DNA of 47,732 bases, taken from contig NZ_DRGM01000143.1 of the NCBI RefSeq assembly GCF_011050055.1, forward strand, positions 1 through 47,732, read 5' to 3'. Each line of letters starts with the position of its first letter. Position 1 is the first letter of the stretch. Position numbers and translations under genes: made by a program. Below the pieces are notes generated by a model. The model saw only the letters and a list, made by a program, of their open reading frames with translations, searched no databases and was not told where the DNA came from. This document shows, piece after piece, positions 27,419-36,626 of this stretch. This DNA comes from Pseudoalteromonas prydzensis. GTDB lineage: Bacteria; Pseudomonadota; Gammaproteobacteria; Enterobacterales; Alteromonadaceae.

Positions 27419-27973
27419 ATGCATAACGAATTAAAGAATAGTTACCAAGAGATCATTGCAGCCGTAGGCGAAGACCCACAACGCGAAGGGCTGCTAGACA
27501 CACCAAAACGTGCCGCCAAAGCGATGGAGTATTTAACTAAAGGCTATCGTCAAACATTAGACGAAATCACCAACAATGCCGTATTTACCTCTGATGCTGA
27601 CGATATGGTACTAGTACAAGATATAGAGCTTTACTCGATGTGCGAACACCATTTACTGCCTTTTGTTGGCCGCTGTCATATTGCTTATATTCCTAACGGC
27701 AAAGTACTTGGATTATCTAAATTTGCGCGTATCGTTGATATGTACGCTCGCCGCTTTCAAATTCAAGAGCAGTTGACTCATCAAATCGCTAAAGCGGTAG
27801 AAGAAGTGACTGGCGCCAAAGGCGTGGGTGTTATTGTTGAAGCAAAACATATGTGTATGATGATGCGCGGGGTTGAAAAGCAAAACTCCAGCATGCGGAC
27901 ATCAGTGATGCTAGGTAACTTTAGAGCAGACCCAAAAACCCGCAATGAGTTTTTGCAGCTTGTAAAAGGCTAA
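27419..27973 (+). CDS. folE: GTP cyclohydrolase I
   Basis: A 184-residue FolE type IA enzyme that makes dihydroneopterin triphosphate from [21 protein letters not shown] contains zinc-binding Cys and His and the catalytic His; the other zinc ligand is in [20 protein letters not shown]. It is shorter than E. coli FolE (222) because the N-terminal arm is reduced, a form also seen in second copies near folX/folM in pseudomonads and marine bacteria. The product is the direct substrate of the FolX epimerase encoded next, so this copy may serve the monapterin branch while another serves folate. Confidence 0.94.
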   Translation: MHNELKNSYQEIIAAVGEDPQREGLLDTPKRAAKAMEYLTKGYRQTLDEITNNAVFTSDADDMVLVQDIELYSMCEHHLLPFVGRCHIAYIPNGKVLGLSKFARIVDMYARRFQIQEQLTHQIAKAVEEVTGAKGVGVIVEAKHMCMMMRGVEKQNSSMRTSVMLGNFRADPKTRNEFLQLVKG

Positions 27974-27977
27974 ATCT

Positions 27978-28337
27978 ATGGCCAATGCAATTATTAATGT
28001 AACTAACTTACGGCTGCGTACTTTTATCGGCTTTAACCCCGATGAGCGTGAAAAAAAGCAAGATGTAGTGATCAATTTAGAAATTCACTACCCCGCAGAA
28101 CAAGCCTGTGAAACCGATCAAGTAGAACAAGCATTGAACTACAAAGTGATCACCAAAGAAGTCATTTCGCTGGTCGAACAAGGGCACTTTTTACTGCTGG
28201 AGAAGTTGGTCGCAGAGATACTAGAAGTGTGCCACCGCCACTCTAGCGTCAATTACGCTAAAGCGCGGGTTGATAAACCCCACGCCTTGCGCTTTGCAGA
28301 CTCAGTGTCACTAACACTCGATTGGGCTAAAAATTAA
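27978..28337 (+). CDS. folX: Dihydroneopterin triphosphate 2'-epimerase FolX
   Basis: A 119-residue FolB/FolX-fold protein. NVTNLRLRTFIGFNPDEREKKQDVVINL is the FolX form of the segment that in FolB reads GLxxxTxIGVYxWE, so this is assigned to the epimerase rather than aldolase branch. The LVEQGHFLLLEKLVAEIL catalytic helix and the C-terminal strand with RFADSVSLTLDW are conserved. It makes dihydromonapterin triphosphate for tetrahydromonapterin, known in pseudomonads as cofactor of phenylalanine hydroxylase. It ends with a four-base overlap with the convergent YqaA gene. Confidence 0.9.
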   Translation: MANAIINVTNLRLRTFIGFNPDEREKKQDVVINLEIHYPAEQACETDQVEQALNYKVITKEVISLVEQGHFLLLEKLVAEILEVCHRHSSVNYAKARVDKPHALRFADSVSLTLDWAKN

Positions 28338-28768
28338 ATCAATTGCTCTAAACCTGAGGCAAAGGCCAGCACCACTAAATAACGAGCGCCTTTGCCAAGG
28401 GTAACAATCCATAAAAAGGTCCACCAGCGAACCTTAAAAATTCCACCAACTACAGTCAATGGATCGCCAATAATCGGCACCCATGCTAAAAATAAGCTGT
28501 ACACGCCATATTTTTCAAAACGCTGCTGCGCTTTATCAATATTAGCCTGTGATACCGGAAACCATTTGCGGTCTTTAAAACGGATCACTTGGGTGCCCAA
28601 CCAATAATTAACACAACTCCCTAACACATTGCCCACCGTTGCAGTGAGCCACAACAACCAAAGTAAATATTCGCCTTTGGTGACCATCGCCGTCAGTACC
28701 ACTTCTGATGAGCTGGGCAACAAGGTTGCAGATACAAACGCGGTAAAAAATAACGTTAAATAAGCCAT
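28334..28768 (-). CDS. YqaA family (SNARE-associated/VTT) membrane protein
   Basis: A 144-residue DedA-superfamily protein with four to five helices. Family markers are SATLLPSSSEVVL at the first re-entrant segment, NVLGSCVNYWLG, and WVPIIGDPLTVVGGIFKVRWWTF with the conserved Gly-Asp-Pro. YqaA proteins lack proven function; relatives of the VTT fold act in lipid scrambling or proton-dependent transport. A DUF4870 gene lies upstream on the same strand with a terminator in between, so they are probably separate units. Confidence 0.9.
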   Translation of the reverse strand: MAYLTLFFTAFVSATLLPSSSEVVLTAMVTKGEYLLWLLWLTATVGNVLGSCVNYWLGTQVIRFKDRKWFPVSQANIDKAQQRFEKYGVYSLFLAWVPIIGDPLTVVGGIFKVRWWTFLWIVTLGKGARYLVVLAFASGLEQLI

Positions 28769-28786
28769 CTAAGCCTTTTTAAAGCG

Positions 28787-28814
28787 TATAAAAAACCCAG
28801 CAGAAGCTGGGTTT
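28787..28814 (-). terminator. Terminator for the DUF4870 gene
   Basis: On the minus strand AAACCCAGC and GCTGGGTTT (28793-28814) form a 9-bp stem with a four-base loop and are followed by TTTATAC, giving a run of T. It ends transcription from the DUF4870 gene before yqaA. Just ahead, AAAATAAAG/CTTTATTTT overlaps the end of the coding sequence. Confidence 0.82.
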
Positions 28815-28833
28815 CAGTAAAATAAAGTATGCT

Positions 28834-29205
28834 TTATTTTATCAAATTTAAACTAAATGGATAGTTAAACTCTTTACCGTCATTAGTTTTTATTGCGCCA
28901 ATCACCACCATAATAAATGAGAAAATAGCGACTATAGGTAATAAAATCACCCCAATAACTGCAAACATCAAAATAAAACACACTATATATGCAATAAGCA
29001 TAGTGATTTGAAAATTAAGCGATTTACGGCCATGCTCCGCCACTAATGGCATCTCATCTTTTTTCACTAACCACACAATCAATGGACCAATAATACTGCC
29101 CATTGGGATTATGAATCCCGCCAATGCGCTTAAATGGCATAACATAGCCCACGTACGCTGTTCTTTATCTACCACAACTGGTTCAACCTGTTGATTATCT
29201 TCCAT
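28834..29205 (-). CDS. DUF4870 (Tic20-like) small membrane protein
   Basis: A 123-residue inner-membrane protein. It has an acidic N-tail, then RTWAMLCHLSALAGFIIPMGSIIGPLIVWLVKKDEMPLVAEHGRKSLNFQ, the diagnostic DUF4870 block with the conserved His and the E-HGRKSLNFQ motif, and two more helices. The family is distantly related to Tic20 and its function is unknown. Start chosen at 29205 (MEDNQQ) because AGGAG stands six bases upstream; an in-frame ATG two codons earlier would start inside that spacing. Confidence 0.86.
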   Translation of the reverse strand: MEDNQQVEPVVVDKEQRTWAMLCHLSALAGFIIPMGSIIGPLIVWLVKKDEMPLVAEHGRKSLNFQITMLIAYIVCFILMFAVIGVILLPIVAIFSFIMVVIGAIKTNDGKEFNYPFSLNLIK

Positions 29206-29391
29206 TATCATCTCCTTGTTTTTGTTAACACCTACATGCTGACCTTTTTCAGCCTTAATGTCTAGATTTTAATCAGCGTCGTCACTACTGCTAAACTGCA
29301 ATAAGTGAGCAAAACAAACACACTCAATTTAGCCAAAGAATTAGGGCGTAACCTAAGTCACACCTTAATTGTAAAACGCTAGGGCCAGTTA

Positions 29392-31584
29392 TTACTCTTT
29401 AATACCGGCTAAATCTAAAATAAAAGCATAGTTAAGTGCGGTATCCGCTAGGCTTTTAAAACGCCCTGAGGCACCACCGTGCCCCGCTTCCATATCGATT
29501 TTGAACAGTAATTTATTATCATCCGTTTTAAACTCACGTAGTTTTGCAACCCATTTTGCAGGTTCGAAATACTGCACCTGAGAATCATGCAAACCAGTCG
29601 TTACTAACATATTTGGATAGGCCTGTTTGCTTACTTGATCATACGGGGAGTACGACAGCATATAGTCATAATATAGTTTGTCGTTTGGATTGCCCCACTC
29701 ACCATATTCGTTGGTGGTCAGCGGCAAACTGGCATCAAGCATAGTAGTTACTACGTCAACAAATGGTACTGCGGCAACCATGCCTTTATAAAGCTCTGGT
29801 GCTTGGTTTGCCACGGCGCCCATAAGTAAGCCACCGGCACTACCACCCATGGCGAATATTTGCTCTTGCGCGCCATACTGCTGGGCAACTAAGCTTTTGG
29901 TAACATCAACAAAGTCATTAAAGGTATTCTTTTTATTGAGTAGTTTGCCATCTTCATACCAAGGGCGACCGAGCATCTGCGATCCACGAATATGCGCGAT
30001 AGCAAATACAAAACCACGATCGAGTAGACTCAAACGACCACTTGAGAAACTTGGATCCATGGTTGCACCGTACGACCCGTATGCATATTGTAGCAGTGGA
30101 TTGGTGCCATCTTTTTTGAATTTATCTTTACGATAAACCAAGCTCACAGGTACTTTTACGCCATCTCGCGCGCTAATAAACAACCGCTCTGACGCATAGT
30201 TATCAGCGTTAAACTCACCAATGACTTGTTGCTGTTTTAATAATGTTTTATCTCCTGTGTTTAAATCAATATCAAAAGTGCTAGCGGGGGTGGTCATGCT
30301 AGTGTAGTAAACGCGTAGATTTGGGTTATCGAGCTCATTATTACCGTATGCAGTAACCCTATAACTGCTGTCATTAAAGCTCAGCTGCTGTTCATCACCC
30401 GTGGTTAAATTACGCACCGTTAAACGAGATTGGCCCATTTCACGTTCTTTATAAACTAAGTGATTAGCAAATAAATCAATCCCCTCAAGCTTCACTGCAT
30501 CACGAGCTGGGATCACTGTTTGCCAATTTGCTTTATCATGCGCCTGATCTTTGTGTACTTTCATTAATTGAAAATTCACGGCGTTCAAATTGGTCACGAT
30601 ATAATAAAAATCAGCCAATTTTTCAATACTATACTCAAGGTTTTCTGCTCGCTCAATTAACCGCTTAGGCTGCGCCTTGACGTCATTAGCATCAATTACC
30701 GATACACCAGAAGCATTGGTACTAGCATGGAAAATATAAATTTCTTGCTGGTCTTTACTCTTACCAATACCAGTATAATAACTGGTATTGCTCTCTTCAT
30801 AGATCAACTCATCTTCAGCTTGCGCAGTACCTAACGTGTGGCGATAGACTTGGTAACCTAATAAGGTTTGTAAGTCTTTTTTAATGTAATAAAAGGTTTT
30901 ATTATCGTTAGCCCAGACAATTTCACCATCAGTGCCTTCGAGTTTATCTTCAAGCAATTTTCCTGTGCTCAAGTCTTTCACTAAAATAGTGTAAATTCGA
31001 CGACTTACCGTGTCTTCGCCATACGCTAATAAATTACCATTTGGGCTAACTGATAACCCGGTTGCCGCATAATAGTCATGACCTTTCGCCAACTCATTAA
31101 CATCCAATATAACGTGTTGATCAGTGCCCTTGTCATCGCCACTGCGAACATAAGTCGGGTATTCATTATCCCCACGGGTTTGTGATGAATAATAATATTG
31201 ACCACTTTTAGTTGGCACGGAGTCATCATCTTTTTGAATGCGCCCTTTGAGCTCTTCAAACAAGGTGGCTTGCAACGATTCAGTGTGTTTTAGCATCGCA
31301 TCTGTATAGCTGTTTTCTGCATTGAGGTGCGCAATTACCGCGGGATCTTGGCGTTCATCATCACGCATCCAGTAGTAATTATCGATACGTGTATCACCAT
31401 GAATAGTCATTGCAAATGGTATTTTATTGGCTACTGGCGCTGTAATTTCCTGCACTACATTTTTCTGTGCCGTAGTTTGCTTATTTTGGGCTACAGTTGT
31501 TGAACTTTGTTCTGGTGCTTTATTACAACCAGCTAAAACCGCAAGCGACAAAATCGCTAATGCAAATGAGTGACCTGTTTTCAT
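29392..31584 (-). CDS. S9 family peptidase (oligopeptidase B-like), lipoprotein form
   Basis: A 730-residue prolyl-oligopeptidase-family enzyme. It starts with a lipoprotein signal (lipobox LAGC, Cys20 region), then IPFAMTIHGDTRIDNYYWMRDDERQDP, a seven-bladed beta-propeller to about residue 460, and the alpha/beta hydrolase domain. The nucleophile is Ser582 in MGGSAGGLLMG; the acid is in TGLHDSQVQ and the His in AGHGG. DASLPLTTNEYGEWGNP is the oligopeptidase B signature for cleavage after basic residues. Family members are often cytosolic, so lipid anchoring in the envelope is notable and suits peptide scavenging. AGGGA precedes the ATG. Confidence 0.92.
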   Translation of the reverse strand: MKTGHSFALAILSLAVLAGCNKAPEQSSTTVAQNKQTTAQKNVVQEITAPVANKIPFAMTIHGDTRIDNYYWMRDDERQDPAVIAHLNAENSYTDAMLKHTESLQATLFEELKGRIQKDDDSVPTKSGQYYYSSQTRGDNEYPTYVRSGDDKGTDQHVILDVNELAKGHDYYAATGLSVSPNGNLLAYGEDTVSRRIYTILVKDLSTGKLLEDKLEGTDGEIVWANDNKTFYYIKKDLQTLLGYQVYRHTLGTAQAEDELIYEESNTSYYTGIGKSKDQQEIYIFHASTNASGVSVIDANDVKAQPKRLIERAENLEYSIEKLADFYYIVTNLNAVNFQLMKVHKDQAHDKANWQTVIPARDAVKLEGIDLFANHLVYKEREMGQSRLTVRNLTTGDEQQLSFNDSSYRVTAYGNNELDNPNLRVYYTSMTTPASTFDIDLNTGDKTLLKQQQVIGEFNADNYASERLFISARDGVKVPVSLVYRKDKFKKDGTNPLLQYAYGSYGATMDPSFSSGRLSLLDRGFVFAIAHIRGSQMLGRPWYEDGKLLNKKNTFNDFVDVTKSLVAQQYGAQEQIFAMGGSAGGLLMGAVANQAPELYKGMVAAVPFVDVVTTMLDASLPLTTNEYGEWGNPNDKLYYDYMLSYSPYDQVSKQAYPNMLVTTGLHDSQVQYFEPAKWVAKLREFKTDDNKLLFKIDMEAGHGGASGRFKSLADTALNYAFILDLAGIKE

Positions 31585-31672
31585 TGTTATTTCCCTAGAG
31601 TTATTATTATTCCACTACTTGCAATATATCTAACTACCTGTTGATTACCTATATTAGTTTGTAAAGCAATGT

Positions 31673-31696
31673 AAAAAGGGAGCCTAAGCTCCCTTT
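31673..31696 (-). terminator. Terminator downstream of the subtilase gene
   Basis: AAAGGGAGC and GCTCCCTTT form a 9-bp stem with a four-base loop (31675-31696); on the minus strand it is followed by TTTTTAC. It ends the subtilase transcript 50 bp past its stop, before the oligopeptidase gene. Confidence 0.82.
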
Positions 31697-31747
31697 ATAT
31701 TTGTTTTCAGTTACTGATGTGCAACTGTTGCTTAAGTGATTAAGCCA

Positions 31748-34700
31748 TTACTTTTGTTTGCGACGACGCATAAATGCAAACGGTGCTACAAGCAGTGTTA
31801 ACCATGCTAGAGAACCAGAGTTGTCGTCGTCATCGTTCGCACGTAGATTGTTAACGTCAATCTCAACACTTACAGCTTTCGATACATAACCTTTGCTATC
31901 TTCAGCTTGAACACTGAAAACAATCTTTTTATCAAACTCATAGTCAATTTCACCCATAGTCACAATTGAACCATCTAACTGAACACTAACTAATGTTGTT
32001 CCAGATACAATAAAACGAGTAATTGGCGAAATATCCATATCAGGATCTGAGAATAGCAATTGACCCAACACGGTACCAATGGCAACATTTTCATCAGTTC
32101 TGAATTTTTGACCCCCCTCAATGACTGGGGCATGAGATTTAGGATCGGCGGTTACATTCAACATAACTTGCACAACTTCAGACTCTAAGCCGCTGTCATC
32201 CATTATTGTTACATCAAGAGTCATAGTTGGAGTTGCATAATAACTTAGGCTGCCAGTGACAACTAGCTCACCCTTATTATTAATACTAATTAAGTTTGTG
32301 TTTGCAACTGTACCACCAGTAACCATTGTTGCCGCACTTTCAAACAAACTATGATCAAGCAGACCAATCACTGTACCTTCGGCTGCGGATTCAATAATAC
32401 TGAAATTTTGCCCTTTTGCTACAACTGGCAGCTCATCGGCATCATTGGTGATCGTTACTTTAATATCGGCTGCTGCAGATTCAGTACCAAGTAAATCAGT
32501 CGCCTTCACTGTTAAAATGATTTCTTTAACGTCAGACTCAAAATCCAACATACTCGTATTTTCAACCATGATATCGCCAGTTTCAGCATCAACCATTAAG
32601 CCTGGAGCAGACATACTAACAACAGTAAAGTTTGTTATACGCAGTGCTGGAGTATCTTCAAAACTAAGTCGACCAATAGTAATACCATCAAGTGCAGTTT
32701 CATTAATTGTAAATTCTGCTGCAACGAGGTTAGGCACAGCTGGAACAGCCGGAACACCAGTTACTGAATTAGTATATACATCTGTTCCTGTAGCTGAGGT
32801 CAATGCGAAATTACCATCAGCTCTAATTACAGCCTTCTGACCTGGTGCAAGTTCAGATAATTTAGTTTCAGCGTCTTCTGTCGATTCCAAAGTAACCACA
32901 GGATTACCTGTAAACACAGTAGAACCAACAGCACTATCGGTTTCAGAGAACACACCGGCTTGATAATTTGGATAACCAACTGAAGCTGCAATGTTAATTG
33001 TGCTGCCTAGCATATTTGCATCTAATCCTAACAAATTACTACATCCAGAGAAGGTCACTGTATCTTCACCAGCAGCATGATACATCGGTGTACCCCACTG
33101 CCACACATCCTCACCCGCGGCATCGATTTCACCAATTAATGTACGGCTGCGCCCAGGTATGGCTGCATCACGGCCAACATCATTAATATTCATCATAAAA
33201 TGATCATAAACACCATCATTATCAATATCGAGATTCATACGAACACCGATTTGACGCATGTGGGTAATTTCATCTCGTAATTGAATTGAAGAGGTAATGA
33301 ACACACCTGACTCACATGTCTCAGACGCATAAGCAGCAAATGTAGTTAAGAGAATATCAAAGTCAGCGTCGCGGTTCTCTTCACTTGTAGCAACCACTGA
33401 TTCTGCAGTCGGTAATATCGTAGTCGCCCCCACATTGGTTACAACCAACTCGCCAATGCCATTCACTTCTTCATATGAGAAAGCTAACTCTGCACCGGCT
33501 TTAGGCAATGCATGGTAAACAATATGTAGATCACGGTCTGTATCTGCTGTTGAAGTGTCATCGAACACTAAGGCACCATCAAATTCAGCCATAGTCAGTG
33601 ACGGACTACGAGCTGCTAGGTCATCTTGGCTAAATGGGTTTTCTAGAGTCCAAACAGGTAACTTAGTTGGATCTACAGTCATAGTTACATCAAATGTTGT
33701 TACGGCATTCGCTGCAACTGTAACGTCACGTGGAATATCAAAACTTACTGCAGCACTATCAACATCGTTCATGTAGCGCTCTTCGATACGAAGATCGTAT
33801 GTTTTATCTGCATCTGAGAAGTTTTTCAGCGTCACAGTTTTAGTAAAGCTCGTTACTTCAGTCATACGCTCTAAACCAAATGATAATGCAGCTTGTTTGG
33901 TGTTAAATATCGTATCTTCAACCCATGCAGCAACCGGAAGGTTAACTGCTTTTTCCACATCAACTAAACCAGCACCGATTAAACTAATTGGTGCAAGCGG
34001 CGAATCTGGGTTAAGACTAAGTGGCTCAACAGTCACGTTTAGATCTGCGGCATTCATGATTGTCGCTTTGATTTCAAGCGCACTGCGCTCTGGATGCGCC
34101 TCACGAACAAGTGCAATTGCACCTGCTGTAATAGGACCAGAGAATGAAGTACCTGTAGCTGGGGCAAGTTGATCTTGCGTACCCGTGGCTGCAACCATAA
34201 TCGCTGTACCTGGCGCTGTAATTTCAGGTTTTAATAAACCATCCATTGACGGGCCACGTGATGAGAATGAAGCCACTGCACCTGCGGTTACTTTACGCTC
34301 AACCTCGATGTTGTAAGTAGGCTGTTCGCCAGCAGTAAGTGCTGCCTTCATTGCTGCCCCAGCAGCAAAATTAATCCCTACATTTGGAATAGTTACTGCA
34401 GCATCAAAACCACCCATAGGCGCTGGTGTACCATCGTCGGTATTATTTGCAATGAATACAAATGCTGCACCACGGTTTTGAGCGCTTAATACTTTTTGAG
34501 TAAAGTTACATGCACCACGGTCAATTATAACTGCTTTACCGGTAAAATCAGTTTCTGCAGAGAATTCAACACAACCATCTTGATTTTCATCTGGGTAAAC
34601 AACTTCAGCATCAGCATCCGTCATTACAAACGCAGTTTGCGGACCAAAACCTGAAGGCTGAATTACAGTTTCCGTACCTTCAACAGTACCAGAAGCAATG

Positions 34701-35797
34701 GCAATATCATTTGCTGGGTGAGTCATTGCGCCAACAGAAAGTGCATTAGGGGTGGTCGATGGGCCACCAATACGGAAAGGGTGATCGCCATCATTACCCG
34801 CAGAGATAACAACGTTTACACCCGCCTCTACTGCTTGTTGGATTAAGAATTGAGTGCCGCCACCGATATACGTGTCACCAAACTCACCACCTAACGACAT
34901 ATTAATTACATCAACACGATCTGCTGAATCACCATCACCATTTGGATCCATTGCCGCTTCTAATGCAGACACCTGTGCAGCACTTGGGCAACCGCCACCA
35001 CACACTGAATACACATAAAGCTCCACTTCAGGCGCAATACCGGTCACTGAGTGAGAAACCGATGTACCATGACTTGTAGCATCACCAGTTGCTGGTGCAA
35101 TTGATGGATCATTCTCTATTGGATCAGCATCGTCACGCATAAAGTCATAACCGCCCATGACTTGCCCTTGTGGCCAAGTAACGGTTGTTGGATCTACTTG
35201 AGCCGCTTCATACGCTTCAACAGTGCCTGCACCACCAAAAATTTTATGCGTGTAATCAATACCGGTATCTAATACTGCAACGGTTTGCGTTGAACCTGTA
35301 TGCGTTCCACTCGTTACGATCGGTGATGCTTTGATATAATCCGCTGTAGCAGCAACATGTAAATCATAATCGAACATAGGCAATACGCGATCTACGCGAG
35401 AGTCTTGCGCAATGCGGTCTAACGCACCTTGGCTAGCTTGCACGATAAGTGTAGGCGCAAGTATTTTAGTTGAACCAAGCACTTTTACATTGCTATCAAG
35501 AGTAAAAAGCTTATCTTGAACCTGATTTTGTAACGTTTCTACATTAGCATAACTTTGGCGAGCATCTGAAACGCGGTACACGCCTCGCTCCATCATGTCA
35601 GCTGCGGTAGTTGCTTTAAGTACCACTAAGTACGCTGAAGGTTCATTTTTATTAACAATATCAGCCTGTGATATAGGTGTGTAACTAGTATGCTTAAGTG
35701 CGCTATTAATTGTTGTATTTGCATTTACAGCGCCAGCAATTAAGATACTTGATACGGCGGTTGCAACCGCTGTTCTTTTTATTAGATTGTTAGACAT
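31748..35797 (-). CDS. Secreted S8 subtilisin-like protease with PA and cadherin-like repeats and GlyGly-CTERM anchor
   Basis: A 1349-residue multidomain protease. A signal peptide (VATAVSSILIAGAVNA) is followed by an inhibitor I9 propeptide (about 50-145), and a peptidase S8 domain with Asp177 (AVLDTGIDYT), His243 (TSHGTSVS) and Ser551 (GTSFSGP). A PA domain is inserted before the Ser (VIIDRGACNFTQKVLSAQNRGA). Later residues carry a Fn3-like region and three cadherin/calx-beta-like repeats with FTI/INE-TAL-xGxxIGxLxFxD patterns. The last 25 residues are GlyGly-CTERM type: acidic linker with GS, hydrophobic helix LAWLTLLVAPFAF, then MRRRKQK. Such proteins are processed by rhombosortase and released or anchored through type II secretion. 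AGGGG precedes the ATG. Confidence 0.93.
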   Translation of the reverse strand: MSNNLIKRTAVATAVSSILIAGAVNANTTINSALKHTSYTPISQADIVNKNEPSAYLVVLKATTAADMMERGVYRVSDARQSYANVETLQNQVQDKLFTLDSNVKVLGSTKILAPTLIVQASQGALDRIAQDSRVDRVLPMFDYDLHVAATADYIKASPIVTSGTHTGSTQTVAVLDTGIDYTHKIFGGAGTVEAYEAAQVDPTTVTWPQGQVMGGYDFMRDDADPIENDPSIAPATGDATSHGTSVSHSVTGIAPEVELYVYSVCGGGCPSAAQVSALEAAMDPNGDGDSADRVDVINMSLGGEFGDTYIGGGTQFLIQQAVEAGVNVVISAGNDGDHPFRIGGPSTTPNALSVGAMTHPANDIAIASGTVEGTETVIQPSGFGPQTAFVMTDADAEVVYPDENQDGCVEFSAETDFTGKAVIIDRGACNFTQKVLSAQNRGAAFVFIANNTDDGTPAPMGGFDAAVTIPNVGINFAAGAAMKAALTAGEQPTYNIEVERKVTAGAVASFSSRGPSMDGLLKPEITAPGTAIMVAATGTQDQLAPATGTSFSGPITAGAIALVREAHPERSALEIKATIMNAADLNVTVEPLSLNPDSPLAPISLIGAGLVDVEKAVNLPVAAWVEDTIFNTKQAALSFGLERMTEVTSFTKTVTLKNFSDADKTYDLRIEERYMNDVDSAAVSFDIPRDVTVAANAVTTFDVTMTVDPTKLPVWTLENPFSQDDLAARSPSLTMAEFDGALVFDDTSTADTDRDLHIVYHALPKAGAELAFSYEEVNGIGELVVTNVGATTILPTAESVVATSEENRDADFDILLTTFAAYASETCESGVFITSSIQLRDEITHMRQIGVRMNLDIDNDGVYDHFMMNINDVGRDAAIPGRSRTLIGEIDAAGEDVWQWGTPMYHAAGEDTVTFSGCSNLLGLDANMLGSTINIAASVGYPNYQAGVFSETDSAVGSTVFTGNPVVTLESTEDAETKLSELAPGQKAVIRADGNFALTSATGTDVYTNSVTGVPAVPAVPNLVAAEFTINETALDGITIGRLSFEDTPALRITNFTVVSMSAPGLMVDAETGDIMVENTSMLDFESDVKEIILTVKATDLLGTESAAADIKVTITNDADELPVVAKGQNFSIIESAAEGTVIGLLDHSLFESAATMVTGGTVANTNLISINNKGELVVTGSLSYYATPTMTLDVTIMDDSGLESEVVQVMLNVTADPKSHAPVIEGGQKFRTDENVAIGTVLGQLLFSDPDMDISPITRFIVSGTTLVSVQLDGSIVTMGEIDYEFDKKIVFSVQAEDSKGYVSKAVSVEIDVNNLRANDDDDNSGSLAWLTLLVAPFAFMRRRKQK

Positions 35798-35899
35798 GAT
35801 TTCCCCTAGGATATGTTATGTATTATTGTACTTATTAATGATCAAAAATTAAGTGAGGGTCTAATATAGAACTTCGCAACCCAGAATAACAACAATTCC

Positions 35900-36014
35900 A
35901 TTACATACAAATTACATAAATCGGATGAAACCTTCGAACAACTGAAGTAACATATTGTAAAATATGACCAAAATTAAAAACCTAAAATGTAAACCATTGT
36001 AAACAAACGTAACC
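35900..36014. promoter_or_regulatory. Helically phased direct repeats between the subtilase and DUF2721 genes
   Basis: TGTAAACCAT, TGTAAACAAA and CGTAACCAAA follow each other at 10-bp spacing (35988-36017). About 80 bp away ATTACATA occurs twice with 11-bp spacing (35900-35907, 35911-35918), which on the other strand reads TGTAAT. Such phasing is typical of OmpR/PhoB-family binding sites. The region holds both divergent promoters; the binding protein is unknown. Confidence 0.45.
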
Positions 36015-36036
36015 AAAACACCTAAAAAGGGAAAAA

Positions 36037-36507
36037 ATGAATTCCGATGTTATAAATATTTTAACAATGGCAAAAGTAATCCAAACAGCCGTTGCGCCGG
36101 TTTTTTTAATCACTGGTATTGCTGCTACGCTAGGGGTTTTATCTAATCGCTTAGCACGTATTACTGACCGAGCACGACAGCTCGAGCGGAAGTTAAAAGT
36201 CAGTACCGATGAAGAATTTAATTCATCGCTAACCACAGAGCTACGAGCATTGTTAAAACGCTCTCGCTGTATTCATATTGCCTTTAGCTTAAGTGTATTA
36301 AGTGCTGTACTTGTATGTGCAGTGGTTATGCTACTGTTTTTATCCCATATTCAATCTATTAATTTAGGTGTTACTATTGGCAGCTGTTTCGTTGGCGCGA
36401 TGGCATTACTTATTTGTGCATTTATGTCGCTACTAGGTGAAGTATTCTTAGCAACTCGAAGCATGCGCAGAGGGATGATATTTGCCGATATTGATATCAA
36501 TGATTAG
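36037..36507 (+). CDS. DUF2721 family membrane protein
   Basis: A 156-residue protein with three helices. The opening AKVIQTAVAPVFLITGIAATLGVLSNRLARITDRARQLE is the DUF2721 signature (re-entrant or membrane helix followed by a charged ARITDRAR segment). Two further helices (FSLSVLSAVLVCAVVMLLF and GVTIGSCFVGAMALLICAFMSLL) and a basic end follow. Function is unknown. AAAGGG before the ATG supports the start. It stands alone, divergent from the subtilase gene, across a region with phased direct repeats. Confidence 0.88.
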   Translation: MNSDVINILTMAKVIQTAVAPVFLITGIAATLGVLSNRLARITDRARQLERKLKVSTDEEFNSSLTTELRALLKRSRCIHIAFSLSVLSAVLVCAVVMLLFLSHIQSINLGVTIGSCFVGAMALLICAFMSLLGEVFLATRSMRRGMIFADIDIND

Positions 36508-36553
36508 ATTTTAATTATTAAGTTCAATAGCAGTTCAGTTTAACCGCAATAAA

Positions 36554-36597
36554 CTTGAATAATCGAACTTGCTGATATACAACAGCAGCTATTCAAG
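36554..36597 (+). promoter_or_regulatory. Nested stem-loop in the cytochrome c' leader
   Basis: CTTGAATA (36554-36561) pairs with TATTCAAG (36590-36597), enclosing TGCTG/CAGCA (36570-36574, 36583-36587) with loop ATATACAA. It lies about 30 bp before the cytochrome c' start codon, just upstream of its ribosome site. RNA structure or protein site cannot be told apart by eye. Confidence 0.4.
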
Positions 36598-36626
36598 CAA
36601 TGAATTACTAATAAGGGGCAAAAGGA

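Noticed and set aside
32445..34172. Several plus-strand frames opposite the subtilase gene
   Set aside because: They are low-complexity shadows of the repeat-rich protein and lack start signals.
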